DNA of 64,000 bases from Beijerinckiaceae bacterium (lineage in GTDB: Bacteria; Pseudomonadota; Alphaproteobacteria; Rhizobiales; Beijerinckiaceae). The position numbers and the translations under genes are program-made. The stretch spans positions 1 through 64,000 of the forward strand of contig CANGBC010000003.1 in assembly GCA_947452005.1 (NCBI GenBank), given 5' to 3'. The notes beneath the pieces were generated by a model. The model had not been told where the DNA came from, searched no databases, and worked only from the letters and a program-made list of their open reading frames with translations. Below, piece after piece: positions 29,236 to 39,088 of this stretch. The stretch's first letter is position 1. Every line of letters starts with the position of its first letter.

Positions 29236-29493
29236 ATGCTCCACCCCATGATCAAGCGCCTCGCAGTCCTCTGCCTCCTCATCAGCCCCGCCTGGGCCGA
29301 CGAGCCCAAAGCCCCGGCCCGGCCCAAGGCCGAAGCGCCTCATGTGACCAGCTTTGGCAGCAGCGACCCCACCTGTCTGGAATGGAGCAATTCCTGTCAG
29401 GTCTGCATCCGCAACCGGCCGGGAGATGACGTGCAATGCTCAACCGCAGGCTTCGCCTGCGTGCCCGCACCGGTTGTGTGCCGGAGACGTTAG
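29236..29493 (+). CDS. Small exported cysteine-rich protein
   Basis: An 85-residue protein with a signal peptide (MIKRLAVLCLLISPAWA, cleavage before DEPK), a Pro/Lys-rich spacer and a C-terminal part with five cysteines (TCLEWSNSCQVCIRNR, VQCSTAGFACVP, VVCRRR), suggesting disulfides in the periplasm. GAGAG lies 6 bases before the ATG at 29236; a second ATG at 29248 is also possible. No family recognised. Confidence 0.7.
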   Translation: MLHPMIKRLAVLCLLISPAWADEPKAPARPKAEAPHVTSFGSSDPTCLEWSNSCQVCIRNRPGDDVQCSTAGFACVPAPVVCRRR

Positions 29494-29554
29494 GGTTGCG
29501 TAGGCTCCTAGAGCCGAATAATCTTCGCCCATTAGGGTTGAAATATTTTCATTC

Positions 29555-29749
29555 ATGGATTTTCTTCGTAACAGTCGGGAGATTATCGCGCGCTTACAGA
29601 ACGAAGGCTGGACGCTCAAGCGCGTTACGGGCTCACATCACCATTTCCACAAACAAGGGCATCGTTATATCGTGACAATACCGCACCCGAAACGAGACCT
29701 GCCGCTCGGGACCGTGCGCTCCATCTATCGTCAGGCAGGCTGGTTGTGA
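29555..29749 (+). CDS. hicA: HicA mRNA interferase toxin
   Basis: A 64-residue toxin with the double-stranded-RNA-binding-like fold of HicA. Seen: SREIIARLQNEGWTLKRVTGSHHHFHK, including the conserved His of the GSHH(H)F motif, and VTIPHPKRDLPLGTVRSIYRQAGW. These match HicA closely across its full length. It is followed by hicB with overlapping or near-adjacent start, the normal toxin-first order. The pair sits between the housekeeping genes prmA and uvrD, as an insertion. Confidence 0.93.
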   Translation: MDFLRNSREIIARLQNEGWTLKRVTGSHHHFHKQGHRYIVTIPHPKRDLPLGTVRSIYRQAGWL

Positions 29750-29757
29750 GGCAAGCG

Positions 29758-30054
29758 GTGAAAACCTATATCGGACTTGTTTCCAAAGAAGCTGAAAGCG
29801 CCTACGGGATCGTGTTTCCGGATGCACCCGGTTGCTTCTCTGCAGCGGACGATCTGGATTCCATTTTTTCCATGGCCTCGGAAGCCCTGACCGGATGGAC
29901 TGCGACGATGATTGAGGACGGTGTGTCGATCCCACCACGCCGTGATCTCGCGGCTTTGCGTTCAGATCCAGATTTGGCAGAGCTCTGGCGCGACACTGTT
30001 CTCGTGATCGCCGTTGCCGCGCCTGAAATCCAGAAAGACGCGCGCGCTGCTTAA
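29758..30054 (+). CDS. hicB: HicB-family antitoxin, short form
   Basis: A 98-residue antitoxin. Residues 1-70 form the HicB RNase-H-like domain (YIGLVSKEAESAYGIVFPDAPGCFSAADDLDSIFSMASEALTGW). The chain ends VLVIAVAAPEIQKDARAA without the helix-turn-helix or ribbon-helix-helix region usual at the C-terminus of full-length HicB. The GTG at 29758 is chosen because GAGG stands 6 bases upstream; an in-frame GTG at 29746 overlaps the hicA stop. One base separates its stop from the convergent uvrD stop, so truncation by rearrangement here is plausible. Confidence 0.88.
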   Translation: MKTYIGLVSKEAESAYGIVFPDAPGCFSAADDLDSIFSMASEALTGWTATMIEDGVSIPPRRDLAALRSDPDLAELWRDTVLVIAVAAPEIQKDARAA

Positions 30055-30055
30055 C

Positions 30056-32434
30056 TCACGCCGCCGTGACAAAACTCTCTAGCACCATTTTGCGCCCGGC
30101 CTTGTCGAATTCGACCGTCAGCTTGTTGCCATCGACCAGCACCACTGTGCCATTGCCAAATTTCAGATGAAACACACGGCTGCCATGGGTGAAGCCCGAG
30201 GTGGCGGATGATTTGGCCACCAGCTCGCCTTCGATCATCGTCGGCTTGCGGCTCGCCCCACCCCATTCACGCGCACGGTCTTGTTGGGTGCCGCGGGCCT
30301 CATCGGTCCGCCGCCCCTGCGCGCGCTGCCAGCCCGGCGTTGAATAGGAGGATTCATACGTGTCCATGGTGGCGAAACGCGATTGCGCATAGCCGCCGTA
30401 ATTGCCGCCCGGCGCTTCCACCAGCTCTACATGGGCTGCGGGCAATTCATCCAGAAAACGCGAGGGAATGGTGGATTGCCACAGGCCATGGATACGCCGG
30501 TTGGTGGCAAAGTAAATTTTGGCGCGGCGCTTGGCGCGCGTGATGCCGACATAGGCGAGACGGCGCTCTTCTTCGAGCCCTGCCCGGCCACTCTCATCCA
30601 ATGCACGCTGGTGCGGAAACAGGCTTTCTTCCCAACCGGGCAAGAAGACTGTCTCAAACTCAAGCCCTTTGGCGGCATGCAAAGTCATGATGGAGACTTT
30701 GTCACCACCGCCTTTGGCATCCGCATCCATGACGAGCGAGACATGTTCCATGAACGAGGCGAGATCTGGAAACTCTTCCATCGAGCGGATGAGTTCTTTC
30801 AGATTTTCCAAACGCCCGGCAGCTTCCGCCGTGCGGTCCTTCTGCCACATGTCGGTATAGCCCGACTCTTCCAAAATCATTTCCGCCAATTCGTGATGCG
30901 GCATGGAATCGACCAATGACGACCAACGCGCAAAGGTCGCTGTCAGATCGCGCAAGGTCGAGCGTGGCTTTGGCTTCAGTTCATCCGTCTCAGCCAGCAA
31001 GCGTGCGGCTTGCAGCATGGGGATGTTTTGGCGGCGCGCATGTTCATGCACTTGCTGCAATGTCGCCTCGCCCAAGCCGCGCTTGGGCGTGTTCACAATG
31101 CGCTCAAAAGCCAGATCATCGGCTGGCTGCGCCACGGTACGCAAATAGGCCAGCGCATCACGGATTTCGGCGCGCTCATAAAAACGCGGGCCACCAATGA
31201 CGCGATAAGGCAGGCCAAGCGTGATGAACCGCTCTTCAAATTCGCGCATCTGAAAAGATGCGCGCACGAGAATGGCCATCTCTTCAAGTGATTGCCCGCG
31301 CCGCTGCAATTGCTCGATCTCTTCACCGACCAAACGCGCTTCTTCTTCGGAATCCCACACACCTGTGATGGTTGGCTTTTCTCCATCTTCGCCATCCGTG
31401 AACAGCGTTTTGCCGAGGCGCCCTTCATTATGCGTGATCAGATGCGAGGCTGCGGCCAGAATATGTCCCGTCGAGCGATAATTGCGCTCCAGCCGCACGA
31501 CAACAGCGCCGGGGAAATCTTTTTCAAAGCGCAGGATGTTATCAACCTCTGCACCACGCCAGCCATAGATCGACTGGTCATCATCGCCCACGCAGCACAC
31601 ATTCTGCTGTTGCTTGGCACCTGACGTTTGCGCCAGCAGGCGCAGCCACAAATATTGGATCGTGTTGGTGTCCTGATATTCGTCGACCAGAATATAGCGA
31701 AAGCGCTCCTGATATTGGCGCAGCACATCCGGATTTTCGCGAAACAGCCGCACGGCTTCAAGCAGCAGATCACCAAAATCCGCCGCGTTCAAAACCTTCA
31801 GCCGCGCCTGATATTGCGCATAAAGCTCGCCGCCCTTGCCATTGGCAAAGCCTGCGGCCTCACCTGCAGGCACGCGCGAGGGCTCAAGGCCGCGGTTTTT
31901 CCAGCCATCGATCATATGCGCCAGCGTGCGCGCAGGCCAACGCTTGTCATCGATATCATTGGCCTTGATCACCTGTTTCATCAGGCGGATCTGATCATCC
32001 GTGTCCAGAATCGTGAAGGTCGATTTGAGTCCGACGAGTTCCGCATGACGGCGCAGGATTTTGGTCGAGATCGAATGGAACGTGCCAAGCCAGGGCATGC
32101 CCTCGCCCGCAGGCCCCGCCAGCACGCCAATGCGCTCTTTCATTTCGCGCGCCGCTTTGTTGGTGAAGGTCACGGCCAGAATTTCATGCGCACGGGCGCG
32201 CGATGTCGCCAGAATATGGGCGATGCGCGTGGTCAGCACGCGCGTCTTGCCGGTGCCCGCCCCCGCCAGCACCAGCACCGGCCCGTCAATGGCCTCCACC
32301 GCCGCGCGCTGCTCGGGGTTGAGCACGGACAGGTAATCCTGCGTCCGCGCAACAGAGGCCTGCGCACGCGCCGCCAGCCCACCGGCCTTGGGTGTATAGC
32401 TCAGGTCATCGTCAAAGCTGAACGGATCGGACAC
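30056..32434 (-). CDS. uvrD: UvrD/PcrA superfamily 1 DNA helicase
   Basis: ATP-dependent 3'-5' helicase of nucleotide-excision and mismatch repair. It has 792 residues. Motif Q/I is LNPEQRAAVEAIDGPVLVLAGAGTGKT (Walker A near residue 55). Motif II is ILVDEYQDTNTIQYLWLR. Motif III is [16 protein letters not shown], and the SF1 motif LERNYRS follows. Motif V/VI is MTLHAAKGLEFETVFLPG and EERRLAYVGITRAKRR. The C-terminal 45 residues (RVFHLKFGNGTVVLVDGNKLTVEFDKAGRKMVL) form the Tudor-like fold of PcrA/UvrD. The 155 bases between its start and the next gene show nothing notable. Confidence 0.97.
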   Translation of the reverse strand: MSDPFSFDDDLSYTPKAGGLAARAQASVARTQDYLSVLNPEQRAAVEAIDGPVLVLAGAGTGKTRVLTTRIAHILATSRARAHEILAVTFTNKAAREMKERIGVLAGPAGEGMPWLGTFHSISTKILRRHAELVGLKSTFTILDTDDQIRLMKQVIKANDIDDKRWPARTLAHMIDGWKNRGLEPSRVPAGEAAGFANGKGGELYAQYQARLKVLNAADFGDLLLEAVRLFRENPDVLRQYQERFRYILVDEYQDTNTIQYLWLRLLAQTSGAKQQQNVCCVGDDDQSIYGWRGAEVDNILRFEKDFPGAVVVRLERNYRSTGHILAAASHLITHNEGRLGKTLFTDGEDGEKPTITGVWDSEEEARLVGEEIEQLQRRGQSLEEMAILVRASFQMREFEERFITLGLPYRVIGGPRFYERAEIRDALAYLRTVAQPADDLAFERIVNTPKRGLGEATLQQVHEHARRQNIPMLQAARLLAETDELKPKPRSTLRDLTATFARWSSLVDSMPHHELAEMILEESGYTDMWQKDRTAEAAGRLENLKELIRSMEEFPDLASFMEHVSLVMDADAKGGGDKVSIMTLHAAKGLEFETVFLPGWEESLFPHQRALDESGRAGLEEERRLAYVGITRAKRRAKIYFATNRRIHGLWQSTIPSRFLDELPAAHVELVEAPGGNYGGYAQSRFATMDTYESSYSTPGWQRAQGRRTDEARGTQQDRAREWGGASRKPTMIEGELVAKSSATSGFTHGSRVFHLKFGNGTVVLVDGNKLTVEFDKAGRKMVLESFVTAA

Positions 32435-32591
32435 AGGCGGCTTTCAGGTCTTGAGCACAGGAACAAAGTAAGAATCACTCGCGGCCAATCTGAGGCGAGG
32501 AGGCGCAAAAGTCGATTCTGGCGCGGGGATAAGTGGCTTTTGAACCGGGGCCTTGGGCCAGACGTAGACCAGATGTCGAAACGGAGCCAAC

Positions 32592-33155
32592 ATGTCCCTG
32601 CGCGCCCTCTGCCTCTCCACCGCCCTCTTGGCACTTGCCGGATGCGCCAGCGCACCCAAGATCGACCCAACCCCACCACGCGCGCTGGTGCCTGAGCAAT
32701 TTTTCAAAGGGCGCACACTGGCCAGCGGCGAATTCGTCAATACGATTGATGGCTCAAAGCGCGGCCTCACCGCCATCATCGACGGATCGTTTGACGACAA
32801 AACTCTGACGCTGGTCGAATATTTCACCTTCTCCGACGGCGAGACCGACAAGAAGACCTGGCGCCTCACCAAGACCGGCCCCACCACCTATGTCGGCACA
32901 CGAGAAGACGTAGTGGGCCAAGCGCAAGGCCGCCTCGATGGCCCCTTCTTCCGCCTCACCTATGCAGCCGATGTGAAAGCCAAGGGCAGCGTCTATACGC
33001 TCACCTTTGATGATGTGCTGGGGCTGGAGCGCGATGGCTCTGTGCTCAACCGCGCGGTCGTGTCGAAATGGGGGATCAAGGTGGGCGAAGTGACGCTGAA
33101 GATCAGCCCGCGCCCTGCAACAGTTTCCCAGCCGCTGCGCGCGCTTCGTCCGTGA
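32592..33155 (+). CDS. DUF3833 family lipoprotein
   Basis: A 187-residue lipoprotein with lipobox LAGC (lipidated Cys 18). The mature part (FFKGRTLASGEFVNTIDGSKRGLTAIIDGSFDDKTLTLVEYFTFSDGETDKKTWRLTKTGPTTYVGTREDVVGQAQGRLDG) is a beta-rich, lipocalin-like domain matching DUF3833 as I recall it. Function unknown. Its 3' end overlaps convergent recN by about 50 bases. Confidence 0.85.
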   Translation: MSLRALCLSTALLALAGCASAPKIDPTPPRALVPEQFFKGRTLASGEFVNTIDGSKRGLTAIIDGSFDDKTLTLVEYFTFSDGETDKKTWRLTKTGPTTYVGTREDVVGQAQGRLDGPFFRLTYAADVKAKGSVYTLTFDDVLGLERDGSVLNRAVVSKWGIKVGEVTLKISPRPATVSQPLRALRP

Positions 33156-34773
33156 CGCTGGCACCCGCCAACATGCGCGCGATTTCTTCCTGACGCTCGT
33201 CGGCGGCCAGTGGCTCAACACGTGTGGCGATGCGTTTTGTTTTGCCGGTCTCGCCCTTGGCAATGCGGAAATGACCCAAAGCGCGCGCCGCCACTTGCGG
33301 CGCATGCGTGACAGCCAGCACCTGCACTTTGGACGACAGACGCGCCAAACGCGCACCAATCGCATCGGCCACAGCGCCACCCACACCCGTATCGATTTCG
33401 TCAAACACAAGCGTGGGAGCTGAGCCGCGATCGGCCAGCACCACTTTCAGGGCCAGCATGAAACGCGCAAGCTCGCCACCGGACGCCACTTTCATCATTG
33501 GACCTGGACGTGTGCCGGGATTGGTCTGCACCCAGAATTCAACACGATCAATGCCATCGGGGCCGGTATCATTGGCATCCGTGTCGATCTGCGTCGTGAA
33601 GATTGCGCGCTCGAGCTTCAGAGGTGCCAACTCGGCATTGACCGCCTTGTCGAGACCCTTGGCGGTTGTCGCACGTGACTTCGACAAAGTGGCTGCCGCT
33701 GACTGATAGGTTTTGAATGCCTCTTCCACCGCTTTGCGAAGCTTGGTCAGATTGGCTTCACCCGCATCCAGCGAGAAAATGTCGGCGGCGAATTTTTCGG
33801 CCAATGCAGCCAGCTGGTCTGCCGGCACATTATATTTGCGAGACGCGGCGCGCAGCGCAAACAAGCGCTCTTCGGTTTGCTCCAGATCGCGCGGATCAAA
33901 GCGCGCATCGCGCAGCGCCTGATCAACACTTTGCGCAGCGACATCCAGCGCATCAAGCGCCACTGAAAAAGCTTTGATCGACGGTTCAATCAAAGCAGGT
34001 GCCTGCGGCGCACGGCGCTCGAGACGGCGCATGACCGACGAGAGCATGGCAATGGGTGCCTGATCTCCCGAGAGCGCATCCTGCGCGTCACGCAATTCGC
34101 TGGTGACTTTTTCCGCCTGCATCATCAAGGTGCGGCGTCCTGCCAGCTCTTCTTCTTCCTTGTCGCGCGGGTTGAGCTTGGTCAGCTCTTCATGCGCGTG
34201 GCGGAAGTAATCGCCATCAGCGCGTACGCGCGCGATGCGTTCTTCTTCCTCGGCCAGTTTCGTGCGCGCGGCTTTCAGCCCGGCGTGAGCGGAGCGCACA
34301 GCCTCCACCTGCTTTTGCAATCCCCCAAAAGCATCAAGCAAAGCGCGGTGCATGGCGGGATCAACCAATGCGCGATCATCATGCTGGCCGTGAATTTCAA
34401 CAAGCGGTGTCGCCACAGAACGCAAAGTCTGCACGCTCACTGGCTGATCGTTGATGAAGGCGCGTGTGCGCCCATCCGCCATTTGCACGCGGCGCAAAAT
34501 CAGATCGCCGTCAATGTCGATGTCTTGCAGCTTGGCAATGTCGCGAGCGGGATGTTTGGCCGGCAGATCAAAAGCGGCTGTCACCTGCCCCTGCGTGGCG
34601 CCGGTGCGCACGAGCGAACCATCACCGCGCCCGCCCAGAGCCAGCGCAAAAGCATCCAGCAAAATGGATTTGCCCGCACCCGTTTCACCGGTGAGCACGG
34701 TCAGCCCCGATCCGCACTCCAGATCGAGCTTATCGATCAGAACAATGTCGCGGATCGACAGTTGAATGAGCAT
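33103..34773 (-). CDS. recN: DNA repair protein RecN
   Basis: SMC-like ATPase of double-strand break repair. It has 556 residues. The N-terminal half carries the P-loop TVLTGETGAGKSILLDAFALALGG. Two long coiled-coil stretches lie in the middle. The C-terminal half has the ABC signature region KVASGGELARFMLALKVVL, Walker B TLVFDEIDTGVGG and VLAVTHAPQVAARA. It is directly downstream of bamD (10 bases). Confidence 0.96.
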   Translation of the reverse strand: MLIQLSIRDIVLIDKLDLECGSGLTVLTGETGAGKSILLDAFALALGGRGDGSLVRTGATQGQVTAAFDLPAKHPARDIAKLQDIDIDGDLILRRVQMADGRTRAFINDQPVSVQTLRSVATPLVEIHGQHDDRALVDPAMHRALLDAFGGLQKQVEAVRSAHAGLKAARTKLAEEEERIARVRADGDYFRHAHEELTKLNPRDKEEEELAGRRTLMMQAEKVTSELRDAQDALSGDQAPIAMLSSVMRRLERRAPQAPALIEPSIKAFSVALDALDVAAQSVDQALRDARFDPRDLEQTEERLFALRAASRKYNVPADQLAALAEKFAADIFSLDAGEANLTKLRKAVEEAFKTYQSAAATLSKSRATTAKGLDKAVNAELAPLKLERAIFTTQIDTDANDTGPDGIDRVEFWVQTNPGTRPGPMMKVASGGELARFMLALKVVLADRGSAPTLVFDEIDTGVGGAVADAIGARLARLSSKVQVLAVTHAPQVAARALGHFRIAKGETGKTKRIATRVEPLAADERQEEIARMLAGASVTDEARAAAGKLLQGAG

Positions 34774-34783
34774 GATCGGGCGA

Positions 34784-35677
34784 TCAGCCCAGAACTTTCG
34801 AGAAGGCTTTCGAAATCCACGAGGCCTTGTTCTCTTGCGGCTTCAGACCACCACCTGCGAGCAGCTTGTAGCCATCCTGATACCACTGCCCATCGGGGAA
34901 GTTATGGCCCAGCACCGCTGTGGCTGTCTGCGCTTCATGCGCAATGCCAAGGCCCATATAGGCTTCGGTCAGGCGATAGAGCGCTTCCTCCGAATGGCGC
35001 GTGGTCTGATATTTGGCGAGCACTTCGCGGAAGCGATTGATCGCAGCCGTGTAGTTCTTGCGCGCGAGATAATAGCGGCCAACCGACATTTCCTTGCCAG
35101 CGAGCTGATCGCGCGTCACCTGGATCTTGAACTTGGCATCCTCGACATATTCCGACTTCGGATATTTCTGCACGAGGGCTGTGAACGCCTGCAGCGCTTT
35201 TTCAGCCGATTCCTGATCGCGCGAAACTTCCGGGATCTGGCGATAATAAGACATGGCCACGAGATAAGTGGCGTAAGCGGCTTCCGCGCTGGAAGGATAG
35301 AGGCCGACGTAGCGCACGCCCGTGGCGGCTGCATCGTCAAACTTGCCGCCTTCATATTCGGAATAGACCTGCATCAGCAGACCTTTTCGCGCCCATTGCG
35401 AATAAGGGTACTGCTTTTCCAGCTCTGCGAATTTCTTGGAGGCGCCTTCGCCATCATTCTTGGCCAGGCGTGCAAGACCCTGATCGTAGATCTCTTCAGC
35501 CGGCACATCGGGGAGAAGCTTGGTCTCGTATTTCTCGCCGCCGAACGGGTTCAGCTTGTCGATGCTCGAACAGGCAGCCAAGGGAGCGGCGACCAGCGCC
35601 AGAACGGCGACACGGATGAGACCGCCACGGATGCGGGCCGGAATGGCGGAAGTAGACGCGCGGAAGTCGAACATCAT
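34784..35677 (-). CDS. bamD: Outer membrane assembly lipoprotein BamD
   Basis: Essential part of the BAM complex that inserts beta-barrel proteins. About 297 residues from the ATG-ATG pair at 35677/35674; the longer frame upstream lacks support. It has a lipoprotein signal with lipobox PLAACSS, then five TPR-like repeats (AEEIYDQGLARLAKNDGEGASKKFAELEKQYPYSQWARKGLLMQVYSEYEGG and onward) and the conserved ARKNYTAAINRFREVLAKY. It lies between lpxC and recN at the downstream end of the division cluster, the usual alphaproteobacterial order. Confidence 0.94.
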   Translation of the reverse strand: MMFDFRASTSAIPARIRGGLIRVAVLALVAAPLAACSSIDKLNPFGGEKYETKLLPDVPAEEIYDQGLARLAKNDGEGASKKFAELEKQYPYSQWARKGLLMQVYSEYEGGKFDDAAATGVRYVGLYPSSAEAAYATYLVAMSYYRQIPEVSRDQESAEKALQAFTALVQKYPKSEYVEDAKFKIQVTRDQLAGKEMSVGRYYLARKNYTAAINRFREVLAKYQTTRHSEEALYRLTEAYMGLGIAHEAQTATAVLGHNFPDGQWYQDGYKLLAGGGLKPQENKASWISKAFSKVLG

Positions 35678-35896
35678 GCCTCGAAGCTCAATCAGATGGT
35701 CGCAACGACAGAGGCAAAGGCCCCAAAATCGCAACACGGGATTCTTGTTGCTGTTTACCCCAAACAGCCGGGCCACGCCACAGGCGAGGTGGCATCCTCC
35801 CGCGCAAATATGGCAGCGGAAAGTCATGGCAACGCCAGAGCCAGAAAAAAACGCAGATTTTGGAGCAAAAACGGGGGCCGCAGCCCCCCGAAATGA

Positions 35897-36832
35897 TTAG
35901 CCGCGGGCCGGAGCGTAGGCCGGCTGGGCGACACGCAGGTCACGGGCACCTTCCCGACGCATCGGGGCCTCGACGAATTCATAGGCCGTCTTGTCGGCAA
36001 AGAGCGCCGCCAGAACCGCGACATTCATCTTGTGGCCACCGCAATAGGAACGGTAGGTGCCGATGATGGGCGCGCCAGACAGGGCCAGATCGCCAATCGC
36101 ATCCAGTGTCTTGTGACGAACAAACTCATCCGCCCAGCGCAGGCCTTCGGGATTGAGCACCCGCTCATCATCGAGAGCAACGGTGTTTTCCAGCGATGCG
36201 CCGAGCGCAAAGCCAGCCTTCCAGAGGCGTTCCACATCACGCATGAAGCCGAAGGTGCGGGCGCGCGCAATGTCGCGCTCAAACACGCGGCCATCGAGTT
36301 CGATGACCTTCTTCTGACGGCCGATCATGCCGGTTTCAAAATCGATTTCGACTTCCAGACGGAAGCCCTTGTCAGCCGGGCGCAGCTCGGAAAAGGCGCG
36401 CCCATGGGCGACACGCACCGGCTTCAGAACTTTCAGATAGCGGCGCGGGGCGGCCAGTTCTTCAATCCCGACGGAGCGGATCGCGGCCACAAATTCAGCC
36501 GACGAGCCGTCCAGGATCGGCACTTCCGGCCCATCAATCTCAACCATGCAATTGTCGACGCCCATAGCGGACAAAGCGGCGAGCAGATGTTCGACTGTCG
36601 AGACGCTGGCATCGGCAGGATTGCCAATGACGGTGCACAGCTCGGTCATCGAGACATTCGACCACACAGCGTCGATGATGCGCTCACGGCCGCCAGGCAG
36701 TCCGGTGCGCAGAAAGGTAATTCCGTTATTGGCTTCCGCCGGGTGGAGGACGAGACGCACCGGAGCATTCGAATGCACACCAGCGCCCTTCAAAATGGCG
36801 CGGCTGCGGAGTGTCGTCTGAAATCCGGGCAT
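35897..36832 (-). CDS. lpxC: UDP-3-O-acyl-N-acetylglucosamine deacetylase
   Basis: Zinc deacetylase, the committed step of lipid A synthesis; it shows that the organism makes LPS. It has 311 residues from MPGFQTTLRSRA (GGAAGAG lies just upstream). Zinc ligands and catalytic residues are visible: His in STVEHLLAAL, then PILDGSSAEF, and RHKTLDAIGDLALSG near residue 240. Length and motifs fit LpxC. It is downstream of ftsZ, separated by a strong terminator, so probably transcribed on its own. Confidence 0.97.
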   Translation of the reverse strand: MPGFQTTLRSRAILKGAGVHSNAPVRLVLHPAEANNGITFLRTGLPGGRERIIDAVWSNVSMTELCTVIGNPADASVSTVEHLLAALSAMGVDNCMVEIDGPEVPILDGSSAEFVAAIRSVGIEELAAPRRYLKVLKPVRVAHGRAFSELRPADKGFRLEVEIDFETGMIGRQKKVIELDGRVFERDIARARTFGFMRDVERLWKAGFALGASLENTVALDDERVLNPEGLRWADEFVRHKTLDAIGDLALSGAPIIGTYRSYCGGHKMNVAVLAALFADKTAYEFVEAPMRREGARDLRVAQPAYAPARG

Positions 36833-37170
36833 TAGCTCTTCCACTTTTACTCTGCACCGCAACATCGCTTGGCCTGATTGGCAAAGTGAGCTGGGCGCGG
36901 GCCCCATTCGAGTCACAAACCGTCTGCACTTTGGCCGCTTTGCAGCCCGTCTTTTGGCAGGTCGTTTCGTGCCGTTTGGCCGACCCGGAACTCCTCCTAA
37001 GGGGAAGAGCCTGTGATTCCCTTAAAGCGCGACGCCCTTTGGGATGGCCGTAAAATACCCCCAAGCCCGGGCTTGCCTCAAATCACGCTTTGCAACCGTG
37101 TGTAACAGTGAATAACCCCTGTCAGCGATCTCACACCAAAACTAAAAAGTCCTTTAAAAACAAAAAATTA
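36833..37170. other. Non-coding gap upstream of lpxC
   Basis: About 340 bases between the ftsZ terminator and lpxC. No reading frame with family features is present on either strand. It should hold the lpxC promoter, but I see no promoter good enough to name. Confidence 0.5.
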
Positions 37171-37196
37171 GGCCCGCGTCTGGGGAGACGCGGGCC
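37171..37196 (-). terminator. Strong bidirectional terminator after ftsZ
   Basis: GGCCCGCGTCT / AGACGCGGGCC is an 11-bp GC-rich perfect stem with a GGGG/CCCC loop. TAATTTTTTG follows on the minus strand and TGTGTTTTTTT on the plus strand. It ends the dcw transcript after ftsZ. Confidence 0.93.
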
Positions 37197-37229
37197 TGTG
37201 TTTTTTTAACGGTTTTTTAAGCTGTGTGA

Positions 37230-38966
37230 TCAGCTCGACTGGCGACGCAGGAAGGCCGGGATTTCCAGCTGATCCTCTTCCGCCGAACGAGTCTGAGGAC
37301 CCTGGCGGCCGGTCTGGTCAAGACCACCCTGAGCGGGGCGCGGAGCCTGGGGCGCCAAGGGGCGCTTGCCATATTCCTGATGCACGGGAGCCGGAGCCTG
37401 TTGCGGACGCGGCGCAAATTGCTGCTGCGGCGCTTGAGGTTGCGGTTGCGCTGCAGCAGGGCGTGGCGCGAGCGGCGCTTCGTCCTGCTTGCCAAGGCCC
37501 CCGATCAGACGATCGAAGAGCGAGCGGCGGGCCGGTGCGGGCTGGTCGCCCTGCGCACGGATCAGATCCTGACCCGGACGGGGCAGATCATCAATCGTGG
37601 GCATGCGGGGCGAGCGCATCGGCTGTTCAGCAATCGGCGGGATGAAGTGAGCCGGCTGCTGCTGATAGGCATCCTGACGCGGCGCTTCCTGCTGGAGCGG
37701 CGGCATCACGAAAGCAGGCTTGGGCGCAACCGGCTGCAGCTCAACCTCATGCGAGGCCGGCATAGGCATCGGCATGGGGGCTGGCATTGGCATGGCAGGC
37801 GCTGCTTCAGCAACCGGCGCGGCGGCGATCGGTGCTTCATAAGCAGGCGCAGGTGCCAGCGCGACGGGGGCTGCGGCCACCGCGACGGGGGCCACCGTCG
37901 AGATTGGCTGAGCGAAACCGCGCGGCTGGGTCTGCTGACGCAGCTTTTCGGTCACTTCGGCAATGCGATCACCTGTTGTGGTGAAATCACGCGCGAGAGC
38001 GGGCTGATCAATACCGGTGGCGACAACCGACACGCGGATGATGCCATCCAGCGACTGATCGAAGGTCGCGCCGAGGATGATGTTGGCGTCTTCATCCACT
38101 TCCTGACGGATGCGGCTGGCGGCTTCATCAACTTCATACAAGGTCAGGTCGTTGCCGCCGGTGATCGAGATCAACAGGCCGCGTGCGCCCTTCATCGAGA
38201 CTTCATCGAGCAGCGGATTGGCAATGGCCGCTTCCGCCGCCAAAATCGCACGGCGCTCGCCAGAGGCTTCGCCGGTGCCCATCATCGCCTTGCCCATTTC
38301 GCGCATGATGGCGCGCACGTCGGCGAAGTCGAGATTGATGAGGCCTTCTTTCACCATCAGATCGGTGATGCAGGCCACGCCCGAGTAGAGCACCTGATCG
38401 GCCATGGCGAACGCATCCGCAAATGTCGTCTTTTCATTTGCGACGCGGAAGAGGTTCTGGTTGGGGATGACGATCAGAGTATCGACCGCCTTCTGCAATT
38501 CGGTGATGCCGGATTCCGCAATGCGCATGCGGCGCTGGCCTTCGAACTGGAACGGCTTGGTGACAACACCCACCGTCAGAATGCCCATTTCACGCGCCAT
38601 GCGCGCGATGACGGGTGCTGCACCTGTGCCGGTGCCACCGCCCATGCCGGCTGTGACGAACACCATATGTGCGCCTGCCAGATGATCGCGAATTTCTTCT
38701 GCCGCTTCTTCAGCCGCCGCACGACCAACTTCAGGCTGTGAGCCAGCGCCCAAACCTTCTGTGACCTGCAGGCCCATCTGAATGATGCGATCTGCGCGCG
38801 AGGCTGTGAGCGCCTGCGCATCGGTATTCGCAACAATGAAGTCCACGCCCACAAGGCCGGACTCAATCATGTTGTTGACTGCATTGCCGCCGGCACCGCC
38901 GACACCCGCTACCATGATGCGGGGTTTCAGTTCCCGCAACTCGGGAGCTTTAAGATTGATCGTCAT
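37230..38966 (-). CDS. ftsZ: Cell division protein FtsZ
   Basis: Tubulin-like GTPase that forms the division ring. It has 578 residues from [15 protein letters not shown]; a 48-residue longer frame is rejected because GAGAGG precedes this ATG and FtsZ begins here by homology. The GTPase domain has [18 protein letters not shown] and the tubulin signature [14 protein letters not shown] long Pro/Ala/Gln/Met-rich linker follows (residues about 320-560, e.g. [14 protein letters not shown]). The C-terminal peptide is [12 protein letters not shown], which binds FtsA. The long linker is typical of alphaproteobacteria. It is the last gene of the cluster before a strong terminator. Confidence 0.98.
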   Translation of the reverse strand: MTINLKAPELRELKPRIMVAGVGGAGGNAVNNMIESGLVGVDFIVANTDAQALTASRADRIIQMGLQVTEGLGAGSQPEVGRAAAEEAAEEIRDHLAGAHMVFVTAGMGGGTGTGAAPVIARMAREMGILTVGVVTKPFQFEGQRRMRIAESGITELQKAVDTLIVIPNQNLFRVANEKTTFADAFAMADQVLYSGVACITDLMVKEGLINLDFADVRAIMREMGKAMMGTGEASGERRAILAAEAAIANPLLDEVSMKGARGLLISITGGNDLTLYEVDEAASRIRQEVDEDANIILGATFDQSLDGIIRVSVVATGIDQPALARDFTTTGDRIAEVTEKLRQQTQPRGFAQPISTVAPVAVAAAPVALAPAPAYEAPIAAAPVAEAAPAMPMPAPMPMPMPASHEVELQPVAPKPAFVMPPLQQEAPRQDAYQQQPAHFIPPIAEQPMRSPRMPTIDDLPRPGQDLIRAQGDQPAPARRSLFDRLIGGLGKQDEAPLAPRPAAAQPQPQAPQQQFAPRPQQAPAPVHQEYGKRPLAPQAPRPAQGGLDQTGRQGPQTRSAEEDQLEIPAFLRRQSS

Positions 38967-39088
38967 CGTCTGGCCTCTCGACTGATGGGCGGCATGTCCC
39001 CCGCCATGTGCTTCTATTTTCGGAACTCTCGAATCGGCCGCCGCGCCGCTTCGGTCATCCGAAGTTTCGTGAACTGAACGCTGAACGC

